In this document: positions 12,984 to 24,611 of the stretch, piece after piece
How positions within the stretch are numbered: the first letter of the stretch is position 1
Layout of the letters: each line of letters starts with the position of its first letter
DNA from: Deuterostichococcus epilithicus
Taxonomy: Eukaryota > Chlorophyta > Trebouxiophyceae > Prasiolales > Stichococcaceae
Reading direction: 5' to 3'
NCBI GenBank assembly: GCA_033439295.1
Contig: JAVTLE010000008.1
Span: forward strand, 930,001 to 994,000
DNA length: 64,000 nucleotides
The notes under the pieces: generated by a model
The model's database searches: none
What the model was told of the DNA's origin: nothing
The model's input: the letters and a program-made list of their open reading frames with translations, nothing else
Program-made: the position numbers and the translations under genes

Positions 12984-15065
12984 GTCTGCTCAGGGCTTGC
13001 GTAGAACCCTGCTGCCGGTCCTTCTGCAGGACAGTGGAAAATGCGGTGCGAGCTGGTTCGTGCTCAGCAGAAGGTGCTCAGCACGCCTCGACGCAGCAGC
13101 AGCTCTGTGCGTGACAGCGTAAACCGGGTTGGAGCGACAGGGCAATGCCCAATGAAGTGAATCTGGCTGTCAAACCTTCTTGTGCACGCATGATCGCCCC
13201 CGGCCCAGTCAGTTCAAGACTGGCTGCACGTAGTGATTTCCCAGGCGTCGCCATTTAGCGGGGCGGACCTTTGCCTCAAATTCCCGCCATTAAACCAGCC
13301 TCATCCGTGGCGGACGTTCATGAAACCTGGCAAGTCTGGCAAGGCCCGGGTTTGTACGCATGTCGAGTCCGAGAGTGTCGAGACCGGGAAGGTCATTTTG
13401 GACATGCTCATCCTTCAGACGCATGCGAATCACCCAGAAATGACAACAACTTGAAGGGTCTCGGGTGGCGGTTTGGGAAGATGTGCCAAGGCGCAGCTGG
13501 GCCGGCTCACCTCGTCTCGGACCGCGAGTGAGAAGTTGCCCAAAGCGGGACAAAATTGCCCATGCGACCTCTGTCAGGCCGCCCGCTGATGGCCGCTGTA
13601 CAGCGTGTTTCGCCAACTGCAGCTGAGCTTTGCACGAAAGCACAATTTTGCAAGGCATTGCCCGTGATCTCAAGTAGGAATCTAGAGCAGTCTCGGAAGC
13701 TCAGTAGACTCCACTCCGCCAGGTTTTCCGCTATCAATGAGCTCAATCTCATTTGCGGCTACTGTCCCCGCAACTAAGGAAACGAGAACCAAATGCGAGC
13801 GGGTGGAATGCACTCAGGCGGGGTCGGCCAAGCAGCATGCACACGACAGAAAAGGCACCTGACTCGAGGGTCAGGCTGACAGGAAGTGTCCCAGGTTCGC
13901 TAAACAGTGGCTGTAGGGACCAGTGTCAACAGGCGAGGGCTATCGCCAAAGCATTAATCAAGCTCATTTACGGCCTCAACGCTTCATCCTTCATGTGCCT
14001 GCGCAGGAGGCACCGGGGTCATATCAGCACGCTGTGTAATGCATTTTCGACTGAATCGCCACCAGCCAGCGGCACAGTGCTAGGGAAGTAGGGGATGCAT
14101 GCATAGTCCGGGCAGCTGTCGCAGCGCGGCCGGCAGCATGAAACTCTTTCGAAATGGGGCTGCCTGGAGTGACTGGTGCAACAGGCGCTAGAGACCTAGC
14201 CAGCATTACACTTCGCCAAATGGCTCGACATCTTGTGTGGCGCTCGCGCCTACGTAGCAAACTAACAATACGACCTGATGCCGCTTTAGCTGCTGCACCT
14301 ACTCAGCCCCCGGCGGGGAGGGGGGCGGGGGAGGCGGGGCGTTGGTGCTGCCAAGCGAGGCGGGAGTCACAGGCCCATACGTCCTCACTGCAAGGCAGCC
14401 CTATCCTGAGGGCTTGCTCCTGCGGGGGCTGCCCTGACAGATTCTGCTGGATGCCATCACCTGTGCCCTCGTACGACTCAGCTATCTACTGTAGTAGTAC
14501 TTCGAGCCTAGAAGCAGCACTGCGTGTTGATCGTGGTCCTGATCGGAAGAGTTGCGAGCTTGCTGCAGTGCTGCAGGGCATTACATTCCTTGCTCTCACT
14601 GACCGCCGTCGGCGCTGACCGCCTCACTTGCTGCAAGTAGACATATATAGCAGCAGAAACGAACCGACTCAAGACCAGGCCACTACACCACAATGAAACC
14701 ATTGACAGTAGACCATTGACAGTAGACAATGAGAACAATCAATAACCGTACCAGTCTCGCGAAATTTGTGTCAGGATCCACAAACCTTAGGTCAGGCTGC
14801 CTGGAAATTCAACCCCTGCCAGCCGCAGTCGTAATGAATTATGCGAGTCCAGCGATGCACACCACGCACAGGTTCAGCGGACCGGGCGGCAAAGTTCTGA
14901 TCGGCTTCTGCTTTATGTCGATCTGATTGCTACACCAGCAAATCCTGCCTGCCCTGACTTGCTCCGCTCCTACTATTTTGCTGCATTCAGTGGACCCAAA
15001 CCATCCGGCTAAGTAGCCCATGACTTACTTCTATGCGAGCTTCTGCATTGGCTAGCAGTCGCGCA
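12984..15065. other. 2 kb gene-poor gap upstream of Argonaute
   Basis: No family could be recognised in any frame. Open frames are short and show no exon-like similarity. The right part should hold the CAP gene's 3' UTR and the left part the Argonaute promoter. A G-rich run on the plus strand lies at about 14310-14340 (potential quadruplex), and a 14-bp unit, accattgacagtag, is doubled at about 14699-14726. Small unconserved exons or a non-coding RNA cannot be excluded. Confidence 0.45.
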
Positions 15066-16608
15066 CTACGCGAGCCATGGCCTTTGTAAAGACTCGCCGC
15101 TGATCGAGCAGCATCCAGTGGGCTCATCACTGGCCGGGCTCAGCCACGTGGACGGACCTTGGAACCCTGCCATCAACAAGCATGCCAAATGTTGCCAGCA
15201 CGCTGAGCAGTCCGCGCATACGAGAACTGGTTTCCAGTCTCGAACCAAGATGAGTACCTGTGGGGATGATGGGTGACACGGCCGCACCAAAACATTCATG
15301 GTCACCTTCTGAAAGACATTGCCTTGAAAGGCACCCAGATAATTTCCTGGCGGGTGGAATCGGCAGCTCCACAGGTTGTTGCCCAGTTTGGAAACGCATT
15401 GGTTCTGCGCGCACCCCACCGAAATAGTGTTTCTCCAAACGACCTGTGCCGAGGAAGGCAGTTGCTGAGCGGCGGTCACACGCCGTGGGCATGACGGCAA
15501 TTCGGTGCTTGCAGAGCCCGAGAGATCTGACATACTGAGGCGACCACAGGAGGGTTTCTTGCAGTCTTCACAAGACGAAGAGGCGCACCTGTGTAAAGTG
15601 GCCGGCGCTTGGATGCCAGCCCGGGCTCGAGTACTTGTAGAGAGGGGCCTCATTCAGCCACAGCTCGATGGCGGCCTCCCAGGGACCGCCGATCAAGGAC
15701 AGGTTCTCGCCGTAGCCCAGGCGCTGCAGCCTCGGGATGTCATGGCTGAAGATGCAGTTGTTGGTCCACGCCTGCAGGCAAGGGGAGATTCGACTCGCAC
15801 CTGGCAGGCTGAAGCTGTCAGGTGCACGGCAAGCTGAGCCCATGACGACGAACTCCGCCTTGCATGCACAATCACCGCTCTCAGTCCCCTTCATCCCGAA
15901 GTGGCGGCGCCGCCGCTGTGAGAGGTGTCATGCAGATCTCATGCACAGCACTGGAACTCACAGGAAAAGACACGATCTCAGCCAGTAGTGCATACGTGTA
16001 AGCCCCGCTGCTGGCTGCTGCCTGGTTGGCAGGCACGCCTGTGGCGTGGCGCCATTGCCACTGGCAACGGCACCGCATGCACGCCCGGCCGTGCGACAGA
16101 CACAAGCAGCCCGCAAGCACCGTCGCAAGACCGTCTCCAGAATTCTTTGGCGTGCACAGCGCATGCCAAGGCACGCAGCCGCTGGAGCAGGGCCAGGGCA
16201 CCTGCCTGTGCGCTCCTCGCCAGCCGGGTACTCCAGACCAGGTTCGGGCTGCCGTAGGACCTCCGGAAGCGGTTGAGCTGCGTCAGTATCCGGCGCTTTA
16301 CGGCCGGATCCACAACGCCTTTGCTCTGCGAGTTCACAAACTTCGCTTGCCTTCGATGTCAGCATGGTCAGCAAACCTCCAACAGGACGCAAGCATTGCG
16401 ACCACTTGGCTGACGTTGTGGCCGCTCGTTGCAGAGACAGGTTTTCATATGTGCTTGCGGTGCCGGACGAGGCGATCACCCCGGGGCGATCGGCAACATC
16501 CGACCGTGACAGTCCAGATAGAGGCGCCGGCCCTGGAAAGAAACGCACTTTGGCCTGCGCGCCCGCCACCAGCATGAGGCTGAGAATTAGGACGGTAGTG
16601 AACTTCAT
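15066..16608 (-). CDS. Secreted CAP/SCP (PR-1 family) protein
   Basis: This is a CAP-superfamily extracellular protein. Family roles include sterol or lipid binding and defence, and the function here is unknown. The ATG at 16608 opens a clear signal peptide (MKFTTVLILSLMLVAGAQA, cleavage likely after AQA). Later exons carry typical CAP blocks: ILTQLNRFRRSYGSPNLVW (about 16290-16230), GYGENLSLIGG with AIELWLNEAPLY and GHFTQ (about 15720-15590), and QVVWRNTISVGC followed by WSCRFHPPGNYLGAFQGN (about 15480-15330). The last two match the diagnostic HFTQVVW, CxYxPPGN pattern. The C-terminus is uncertain: the frame of the last exon stays open to a stop at 15066, but an extra intron (for example gt at about 15303) could change the end. 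The exon between SARSAQ-type residues and GYGENL was not resolved. Confidence 0.82.
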
Positions 16609-17427
16609 CTTCGGCTCAGCGATGACTTTGGAACCGCTAAGGACTGCCTGCACGTTGATCGGCCCGCCACAGCTCAGCCGACAAGTCAACTCTGAATGAC
16701 TGACGCAGCGGCGGTGCCGACTGCATCGCCGAATCACGCCTTTGGATACTTCAACCGTGATTTCGACCTGGCTGATACAGCGCAAAGCCGCAGCAAGCCA
16801 CGCAAGCTCGTCTCAAGGCCGTACCTGAACCACCTCCGGCGGCCACACATCTCGGAGACGAATATTTTTCATGGCAGGTTTTAGCCTGGACCTGGAATGG
16901 ATCGCGGCTTTTCATAGCTTTACAGACGTTTGTGAAGAGCGCCGCCGGGTGAAGGGGCGCACACCGGTGCTGCACCTTGGTGTGTCGCGGCCCGTGTCGG
17001 TCGGGGTGGTTTCCCGTGCAGCGACCGTGAGAACGTCGCTTGGCGTTGAGCTCCACGGAACCAGTTCGGCGACAGATCCTGTCGATCGATCGGTGGCGGC
17101 AGGGCGCAGGGCAGTCCTTGATCTATCCACAGCTGGGTACTTATGGCTGCACACAATGCAGCCAGCTAGGGGGAAGAACGACAATGCAGCCACCAGCTGG
17201 CAGTAACGGGGCCTGCATCGACGGCTTCCTGTTGAGTTGTGAACGGACTTACATCTGTACATGACAGGAGAGGCTCCTCTGGAAGATTGGGTGATGCCGA
17301 GGGCCAATCGTGCACCATCAGCGCAGCAAGCACTGCACCGCCACGAGACGCATGCAATTGAGTAGCGGCGTGGCAGCAAGCTATCCCAAGCTGCCCTGTG
17401 GTTCACTTGCGCCTCATAGCGGTGAAC
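16609..17427. other. Intergenic between CAP gene and RFT1
   Basis: This 0.8 kb gap lies between two tandem minus-strand genes. It should contain the RFT1 3' UTR and the CAP promoter. No coding frame with family resemblance was seen on either strand. Confidence 0.5.
17249..17253 (-). terminator. Candidate TGTAA poly(A) signal of RFT1
   Basis: TTACA on the plus strand reads TGTAA on the minus strand, 175 bases past the RFT1 stop. TGTAA is the usual near-upstream polyadenylation signal in chlorophyte algae. It is a five-base match, so chance is possible. Confidence 0.5.
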
Positions 17428-20400
17428 CTAAGAAGCCTCTGTGGCGGCCGATGGGCCGGCATGCCTCCTCAGCGCCAGCAGTTCAGCCCACAAACGCCCC
17501 TCGGCGCGGCGGACTGTGACCAGCACCGCCGCCAGGCAGGCGAAGCCGACGCCGATGTGCACGCCGGCCTGGACCATGAGGGTGCTGCCGTGCAGCAGTC
17601 GGAGCGAGTCGAATACCTTGGGCTGCAGTTCCACAAAGCGAGCCACAGGGCCGCCGGCAATTGGCCCCAAAGCCATGGCTGCTGAGACGCCTGCGAGGCA
17701 TGACGCCCAGGGCCCTGGAACAATGACGGAGGACGTTCCAAATTTGCCAGGGCAAGTTCTGCATGTGTGACACAGTGGCTGATGCAGTGCATGCTGCTGT
17801 CATACCAACGGTGCTTGCCGACCGCCTCGATTGGAGGGGCGGTGCCGTTGGCCGGGAGCGCACCAGTGACCAGGAATGCCAGCGCGAGCGCCGCCAGCGT
17901 GCTGCAACTGGGAAAGAATGCCGCCAGGCTAACCCCGCCGCGGTCGGCGGACAGGATGCGCACATAAGTCAGCGAGAAGCCGATGCGCAGCAGCATGTTG
18001 ACGCTGTCTGCCGCAATGAGGCCTGCGTTGCAGTCACGGTCCAACTCGTCAGGAGCGGCAGGCGGTTGTGACCATCTGGCTGGGGGCCGAAGCAAGAAAC
18101 CAAGGCGCGAACGGTGCTCCACGGGATCGGGCCTACGATGAGCTGTGCGTATAGTGCAGCTCATCAAGTTTTCTGCTGCCGGCCTCGGCCATGATGCTTC
18201 AAGATGGTATCCAAGACGAGGAAGCGTTGCCAAACGTTCCATACAGAAAGCACGCTAAAGTAAGAGAAAGCGCACCCAAGGCGCCCCCCAGTCGCACCAG
18301 CACCGCGCTCAGTGCCATGTGCGCAGCGGCAAAGACCACCAGCGCAATGTTGATGTGCACCAGCTGGCGCGAGCTGGCAGATGCGTGCACAAACGCTTCC
18401 AAGATGCCGTTCACCTGCAGCCGCATTGGCAGCTTCTGTTTGGCATCCAGAAGTTTGCATTCGACTGCACAGGTATGCCCTTCGCGGGTTTCAGGGCAAT
18501 ATGCACCAGCCTTGGGTGACTGCACCATCGACAGCATTGTCCTGCAGCTGCGATGTCGGGGCACCAGGGGCGCCAGCGAATCCGGTCGAAGTTGACCACG
18601 GCGAAAGCATGGCTTGGCTTGAAACAGACCATGAAGAATGGCCCGCTTACCGCCGGGCGCCATCGGGAACACGGATGCGGGATTTGAGGCGACCATGCTG
18701 CATGCATAATTCGACTCCACAACCCCTGCTCTCCAGATGGATCCAAAAGAAAAGTTGTCCGCGCACGGCAAGAGAACGAGCAACTTTGCTCACCGCCAGC
18801 AGCAGGATGTAGGAGGAGTAGGCGGCGAGCGCCGCGGGCGCATCGGTGTCGGACCAGCGCTCTGAGTACAGCAGCCGCAGCGCCAGCCAGGCGTACGCCG
18901 GGCCGAAGACCGCGGCGAGCAGCCCTACGATCGCAACGCTGCGCACCAGCACCGCCAGCAGCCGCGCCGACTGCGCCCTCTCGCCTGACCCAGCGATGCG
19001 GCAGGGTTTGCAACTCAGGTTTTGCACCTCAGGGCGACCCAGAGCAGAAGAGGCGGGTCTGAAACCAGGCCAGTGCAGTCAGACGTTTCATGAATGCGGG
19101 AGATTGTGCAGCGAGCCTCAGGTGCCAGGAATCGAGGGGCGTGCCGCGCCAGCCCCTTTAATGAAATGAACCAATTGAGAGGTAGCCCCAGGCCCCCTTC
19201 TGTCCTGTTCTTAAGAGAAAGGTAAGTAGAGCCCAGGCCCCTTCCAAAAAGAACAGGCTGATAGGTAGCCCCGGGCACCCTTTTGTCTTGTACTTGTTTA
19301 AGTGCACTTTTTGAAAGAGAAAGGTAAGTAGAGCCCAGGCCCCTTAGAAAAAGAACGAGATAAGAGGTAGCCCCGGGCGCCCTTCTGCCCTGTTCTTTTT
19401 CAAGTTCTTTTTGAAAATGAGGGTACGTAGAGCCCAGAAGGGGGCCGTACCTCCGGAGGTGGAAAATGCGGCGAAGGCGGCCTCCTCGAAGGGCTGAAAG
19501 GCCGTGCGGACGACCAGGGAGCCCAGGTTGACGACCAGGCCGTATACGCCCTGCGCCGCAGCGGACTGCGCGCCAACCATCACCATCTTGGAGCCCTCCG
19601 CCAGCACCAGCTTCTCCGCCGCCTAAAAAAGTGCAGGCCAAGCAGAATGGATGCAACATGTGGATGCCAGCACCAGGCCCCACGCCTGCAAACGTGATGA
19701 TGACCGGGCTGACGACAGGGCTGCCGATTGATGCTCAGCCCACACCCTGAGTGCTCCGGTACACATGCGCAGGCTCACAGCAGTCACTCTGGCAGTTGAA
19801 CAGTCGATGCTCAGCAGGCACAACGATGTGGCGCCCAACAGGCACGAACCCGAATGTGGACAGGGACTGGCTGCTCACGCCGTGCCTGCAGAGAGAAGCT
19901 GCCGCAGAGCGCCAGGGTCGGGCCGTGCAGCAGCGGTCGCCGCTGCCACGGTGCCGTGTGCTGCTGCGTCCTGGGTGCCCTGCCGCTGCCGTGCGCCTGC
20001 TGCGGCCTGCGCTGCCTTAGTGTGCCGCCGCCTGCTGAAGCGTCTGGTGCGTTCAATGCGCTGCATGAGGGCTGCTGCTGCTGGTCAGGGCCCTGGTCCC
20101 CGGCTGCGGCCGCGAATTCTGCATCGGAGCCGCCAGGCTGTGCAGCGCCGTCGCAGACGCCAGGCAGCGGCGGCGTGCCGACCGCATGACACTCAGCAGC
20201 CTGCTGATCAGCCACGGTCCTGCTGCCTGCCCCTGGTCGCTGCAAGACCTCAGGCTGCAAATCCTGCGGCCGCAGCCACGAAGGGACATCACGCACGTAC
20301 GCTGCCACGTAGCACACCGCCGTCACGCCGGCGAATGCGACCTGCGCCCACGACAGCACGAGCGCCGGCGGCAGGGCGCTGCCCCGCAGCAGCGCCACTG

Positions 20401-21463
20401 TGGCGGCCGACTTGGCGATGATCGCCGCCGTGTCGACGGCCGCGCGCAGCTGGAAGCGCAGCTGCACGGTCGCCAGGATGTACAGCGGCTCGCTGAGCAG
20501 CTCCAGCATGGCCGCGGCACCTGCGTGTGGCATCAGCACAGCAAGCAGGTTGAGCATGTCGCGCCGACTAGTCTCGCTTAGCTTTATATCTCAAAGACGA
20601 AGAAAAGTGCCACCAAACACTAATTTACGTTGGCTGGACGGTTGCAGCGTCGACTCATGCTTGCTGAAATGTTTCGTGACAGCATCACACCTTGCAGGCG
20701 CACGGCCGCATGGTGCACTTGCAAAGAGTAGGACGCGGTCCCGTTATGCCAGCCGTACGCCAGACGGCACGTTGCCAGGGTCACCAGGCAGCCGATGGGA
20801 ATGCAAAGCGCAGAGGTGACAAGCGTCCGCCTTGCAGTCTGGACCTTGCTGTCGCCCTCCTGCGTGCAATGAGTGAACCAGTCGCATCTGAAGCTAGCGA
20901 TTGTTATATATGTCAGAAAGACATGCAGAAAGGAAGGCGGAAGCTTTGAAGGATGCAATCCTGCGCGGTTGCTGCATGTGCGCAGTGAACACTGTGTACT
21001 GACGCACCGCAGGTGTGCGCAGACAGCCGCGGCGAAAGCCCTCGCGGCTGAGGAAGAGGATGACGGTATTGATCAGATGGAATTGCACTGATGCGAGCTG
21101 CGGATACACCGACACGTGCTGAGATCCTCCAATGCGCCGCCATGTGGCAAGGTTTGAACCAGCAGCAAACAGCGGCAACAAATGCACAACTCTGCGGTTC
21201 GGATCGGAAAGGGTTGGCAGCGCACCCCGTAGGCTTCGGGGCTCAGCACGCGGGTGACGCTGAGGTTCAAAAGGAATGTGACCGCCCGTGACGCCACCTG
21301 TGACGCTGCGACACCAAGGGGGCTGCATTGGACCACTGGCCATGCAAGCACCAAGGCCGGCGCTTTTGCGAGCAAAGTAGTTATGCTGCACACCAGTGGT
21401 GCAATGCTAATCACCTAGCAGGTACGAGAAGCCAGATAACAATACCGCCCCGTTATCGGCCAT
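17428..21463 (-). CDS. RFT1: RFT1 family ER membrane protein (N-glycan lipid-linked oligosaccharide pathway)
   Basis: RFT1 is a polytopic ER protein needed for lipid-linked oligosaccharide supply to the lumenal side in N-glycosylation; whether it is itself the Man5GlcNAc2-PP-dolichol flippase is debated. The start is the ATG at 21463 (MADNGAVLLSGFSYLL); an in-frame ATG at 21490 is an alternative. Exon 1 ends at 21415 and joins an exon after tcgcag, giving SYLLASQVASRAVTFLLNLS, which matches plant RFT1 around its first helix. Further blocks are NTVILFLSREGFRRGC (about 21065-21020), AAAMLELLSEPLYIL (about 20515-20470), QGVYGLVVNLGSLVVRTAFQ with PFEEAAFAAFS (about 19560-19460), LVHINIALVVFAA (about 18365) and VFDSLRLLHGSTLMVQAG (about 17610-17565). 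The stop is at 17428-17430. Many hydrophobic segments fit the multi-pass topology. Inner exon ends are approximate. Confidence 0.9.
19150..19440. repeat. Intronic tandem repeat, three degenerate copies of about 100-130 bp
   Basis: Three copies share the ordered blocks ggtagcccc(a/g)gg, then ccttntgnc(c/t)tgt(t/a)ctt, then aaaggtaagtagagcccagg or its variant gggtacgtagagcccag. They lie inside an intron of RFT1. Each unit carries a 5' splice-site-like ggtaagt on the plus strand, the strand opposite to the gene. Unit lengths vary through indels in the T/A-rich middle. Confidence 0.75.
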
Positions 21464-22240
21464 GCGCTCCACCTGTGCATCCAGTAACATCAACGACTGG
21501 TTGGAGGCCAGGTTCGGTATAGCTGCTGGCACAGGCATCCTGCACAAGCCTCTTCTGTGCTCCCAAGCAAAACAGCCTCCTCTGTGCTCCCAAGCACTGC
21601 AGCAGAGGCCGCTGGGCATCAAAGACAAATGAATGAACATATGAAGCGGGCAACATGCGTTAAGGGGTTGAATCCGGAGTCCTACTAATATGCCGTGCAG
21701 TACACCCACCTCAAGAACGCTGCATCCCAGATGAAGTATCGCTGTGTGACCTGATCACCAAATGCTGAGCATTCTCAAAGTGCACTTCTCAGTGACATCA
21801 GCGGACGCTATATTCCAGGCGTGTATTTGGAGCAGATGATCTTAAACCGTCGTGGAGGCCGTCGCAGGAGAAAGCACAGAGACTGAGCAATTGAAGGAGA
21901 CGCAGCAGACCTGTTTCAGGCCAATTTGCCACTGACAAGCAATGCGCGACCGACCCGACCAACACACATCAGTCGCATCGGCTGCAGGAGGATCGGCAAC
22001 AAGCCTACAAAGCTCGAGACTCCAGCCACTGCCGCAATTGATGTTCTTGCGCGCTGAAAGAGCTTGGTGGTTTGGTGTCGGAAATCGCGGACATCAACCA
22101 AAACCCTAAGGAAACGCCGCCCCGCGCTGGCGATTTCCCCTGCGCTGCGAACAAAGCCGCCGAGGCTGCGTTGGCGACGTCCTCTTTCACGGCGTGAGGT
22201 GCAGGAGCTGGACGCCGCTTGGTAGCCTCGGTCAGCAACC
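21464..22240. promoter_or_regulatory. Divergent upstream region between RFT1 (-) and RPS16 (+)
   Basis: A 777-bp region separates the two start codons. No coding frame is convincing. It contains a telobox at 22101-22109, described separately. The RPS16 ATG sits in a good context (caaccATGGCT). Confidence 0.6.
22101..22109 (+). promoter_or_regulatory. Telobox AAACCCTAA upstream of RPS16
   Basis: This exact AAACCCTAA lies 132 bases before the RPS16 ATG. In land plants this interstitial telomere-like motif is enriched near transcription starts of ribosomal-protein and other translation genes. Use in this alga is inferred from its placement. Confidence 0.55.
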
Positions 22241-23867
22241 ATGGCTGCCAACCCACCCGCCATCGAGGTGCATGCCGAGCAACAAGCAAGAGCGTTGCTG
22301 CAGATGCGGGCTGATGCATCCAAGCACAAACCATGGCTAACCGGCGAGCGGAGGCTAAGAATCGTTCTGTGCTCTGTGCGTGCAGTCGGTGCAGACCTTC
22401 GGCAGGAAGGTGAGCGCCTACCTCGCAGTCGAGACGATTTGCTTGCCATGGCTGATGTCTTTCACACCTGTTCTCCTCTGCTAGGCGGCCTACCGACGCA
22501 TCGTGCCTTGTCCATGCGCAGAAAACCGCTGTCGCAGTGGCTTACACCAAGCGCGGCAAGGGCCTTATCAAGCTCAACGGTGAGTGGAGTGTGGTGGCGC
22601 TGCCGTACTTGCCAAACTGCGTCGCGGAATTCCTGGCAATCAGCACAGGGCCAATCAGCGGCTAACGAAGCGTTTGCGGAAGCGGCGAGCAGCCGTCGGC
22701 CGGGACAGACCGCTACTACGGCAGCTCGGCTGCCACTGTGGCCCGCCGCGCGATGCCGCAGTCTGCAGCAGGCGGAGCTGTGGGGCGCCGCGGCTGCTGC
22801 TGTGGGACACAGCGGCCGGCGTGCGCCGCTGCGAATGCGGTGGACGACTGGCAGCATGCATACACAGTGGCGGGCACCTCACAGGCAGCAGCGACAGGAG
22901 CCGCAGCGGCGGCAGGCGGCGTGCACGCAGTCAGCTCCCAAGCTGCCGCTGCACAAGGCCACCAGCTGACGGCAGGCACGCCCGCTGCATCTGCACCGGC
23001 GATCAGACAGCCGACAGTGTGATCTGTCCGTGCATCCGCAGGCTCGCCGCTGGACCTGGTGCAGCCGGAGACGCTGCGCTTCAAGGTCGCGGAGCCGCTG
23101 CTGCTGCTCGGCAAGCAGCGCTTTGCCAACGTGGACATCCGCATCCGCGTGAAGGGCGGCGGTCACGTGTCGCAGATCTACGGTGCGCCTGCGGGGCTGC
23201 TAGCGCCATGTCGGCATGCGTGTATGCATGCTGCCGCCGTGGCACGGCATGCTGCGGCAGCGTGTCGGTAGCAGTCAGTGTACGGCACATCAACGACAGC
23301 AGCACCGCACTGCGCCTCGTCCACCGCTGATGTCTTTTGCAACATGGCTCTGCAGCCATTCGCCAGGCGATCGCCAAGTCGCTCGTGGCCTTCTACCAGA
23401 AATGTGAGTGCGCGACTGCGTGTTGTTTCACCACATTGTCTCTTCCTGATGGCGGCTGCCTTGCGTCTAGATCTTGCGCAAATTGTTGACACTCATCGCA
23501 CCTCGATAGCGTGATCGAACGTCGGGTGACATTACTCTCCTGCAGTCGTCGACGAGCAGTCCAAGCGGGAGATCAAGGATCTGCTGCTGCAGTACGACCG
23601 GACACTGCTGGTGGCCGACCCCCGCCGCTGCGAGCCGAAGAAGTGCGTCTTCTGTGCTGGAACATCCAGCCTGGGGGGTCTGGTAGTCTTGTGCTACTCA
23701 ACATGCGCCTCAGGGGACCGTGTCTTTCTCTGCTGAAGCGGAGTCTGGTGCTTTGTGACCTCATAGCTGTGTCTCATGAAGCTAGGAGACTGACGTGCAC
23801 CGACGGCGTCTAATGCAGGTTCGGCGGCAAGGGCGCGCGCTCGCGCTTCCAGAAGTCGTACCGTTAA
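22241..23867 (+). CDS. RPS16: 40S ribosomal protein uS9 (RPS16)
   Basis: This is cytosolic small-subunit protein uS9, whose C-terminal tail reaches towards the P-site tRNA. Seven exons were resolved by eye: 22241-22267, 22386-22409, 22522-22579, 23042-23182, 23356-23403, 23546-23642 and 23819-23867. All introns are GT-AG and frames join cleanly. The product starts [20 protein letters not shown], as plant RPS16 does. It keeps [72 protein letters not shown] and the universal end RSRFQKSYR. Length is about 147 residues, normal for the family. Intron 3 (462 bp) is large and GC-rich, and no box C/D snoRNA signature was seen in any intron. The gene looks intact. Confidence 0.97.
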
Positions 23868-23968
23868 GCTGCTCGGGGTGTGCTGGACAGCACTGGATGG
23901 ACGTGCGGCTGCTGCTGTCTGGCGCGGCATGCTGCATATTGGACCCGTGCAGTGTGTCGTGATTCACA

Positions 23969-23973
23969 TGTAA
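23969..23973 (+). terminator. Candidate TGTAA poly(A) signal of RPS16
   Basis: This TGTAA lies 102 bases after the RPS16 stop at 23867, a plausible chlorophyte polyadenylation signal at the expected distance. Confidence 0.6.
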
Positions 23974-24228
23974 ACCACGGGTTGCAATTGTGGCCAAGAC
24001 CAAGTTGGCCGAAACCCAACACATATCTGATGGCCCTTCCTCCTGGTCACAGTTGATGCACCAGTCCCTGCTGCCATGCTGCATTGGTACCCGCTCGCGC
24101 TTTTAGGACGCTCTCCATCGTTGCGAGGACTGTAGGGCTGCTCATGAAACCCGAGGCAGCAGACGATTCATCATTGTGGAGTGGTCTGCGGCGCAGTGCG
24201 CTGGCGCATGTTTGCTGACGCGGAGCCA

Positions 24229-24611
24229 TCAGTATAGATTGGAGCGGTCGCCCAGCCAACCTCTGCTGGTTGTCTTCAGCACCGGCGGCGTGTCACGCAG
24301 GTTAAGTACTCGGATGCGCCCCAGCAGCAGGTCATGCTCCGTTGCAATGAACAGCGCCAGCACCTGCGCCTCACAGCAAACTCCTCGATCGAGGTCATGC
24401 TCCTCCTTCTGGTATCGCTCAAAAAAGGTCTCACAGGGCGGAGCAAGCACAAAGAGACAGCGGCCACACTCACCTCCGGAGTCAGCTTGGCGCGCCGCAG
24501 CACCTCGTCGAATAGCTCTACTGCGAGCTCCTCGGAGATACCCCGCAGCGAAGGCACGCGATGTATCTGTGCGGCGAGCGCCACAAGACACAGCTGCAGC
24601 AGGGTCTGCAT
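24229..24611 (-). CDS. Small unidentified protein, F-box/LRR N-terminus-like
   Basis: I do not recognise this gene with confidence. An ATG at 24611 opens MQTLLQLCLVALAAQIHRV, then a segment with LRGISEELAVELFDEVLRRA and KLTPE. A GT-AG intron (5' end gtgagtgtgg near 24470, 3' end ggcgcag near 24370) joins this to VLALFIATEHDLLLGRIRVL, NLRDTPPVL and WLGDRSNLY, with a stop at 24229. The product would be about 86 residues. The leucine pattern (LxxLCLxxLxxHI, ISEELAxxLF) resembles the opening of F-box or leucine-rich-repeat proteins that bind SKP1 or elongin, but no repeats follow. It could be a short gene, a truncated relic, or part of a longer gene with unseen exons on either side. It converges on RPS16 and diverges from DENR. 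Confidence 0.45.

Noticed and set aside
12729-13004. Plus-strand Ala-rich open frame
   Set aside because: It is the reverse of the Argonaute RGG exon; GGN/CGN codons read backwards give poly-Ala.
22580-23041. Open frames inside RPS16 intron 3
   Set aside because: The intron is cleanly bounded by GT-AG and the flanking exons join in frame to a conserved protein. The inner frames are low-complexity.
22268-23818. Intronic snoRNA in RPS16
   Set aside because: Ribosomal protein introns often host box C/D snoRNAs, but no RTGATGA box with a matching CTGA box was found. The ctgatgt strings seen are more like branch points.
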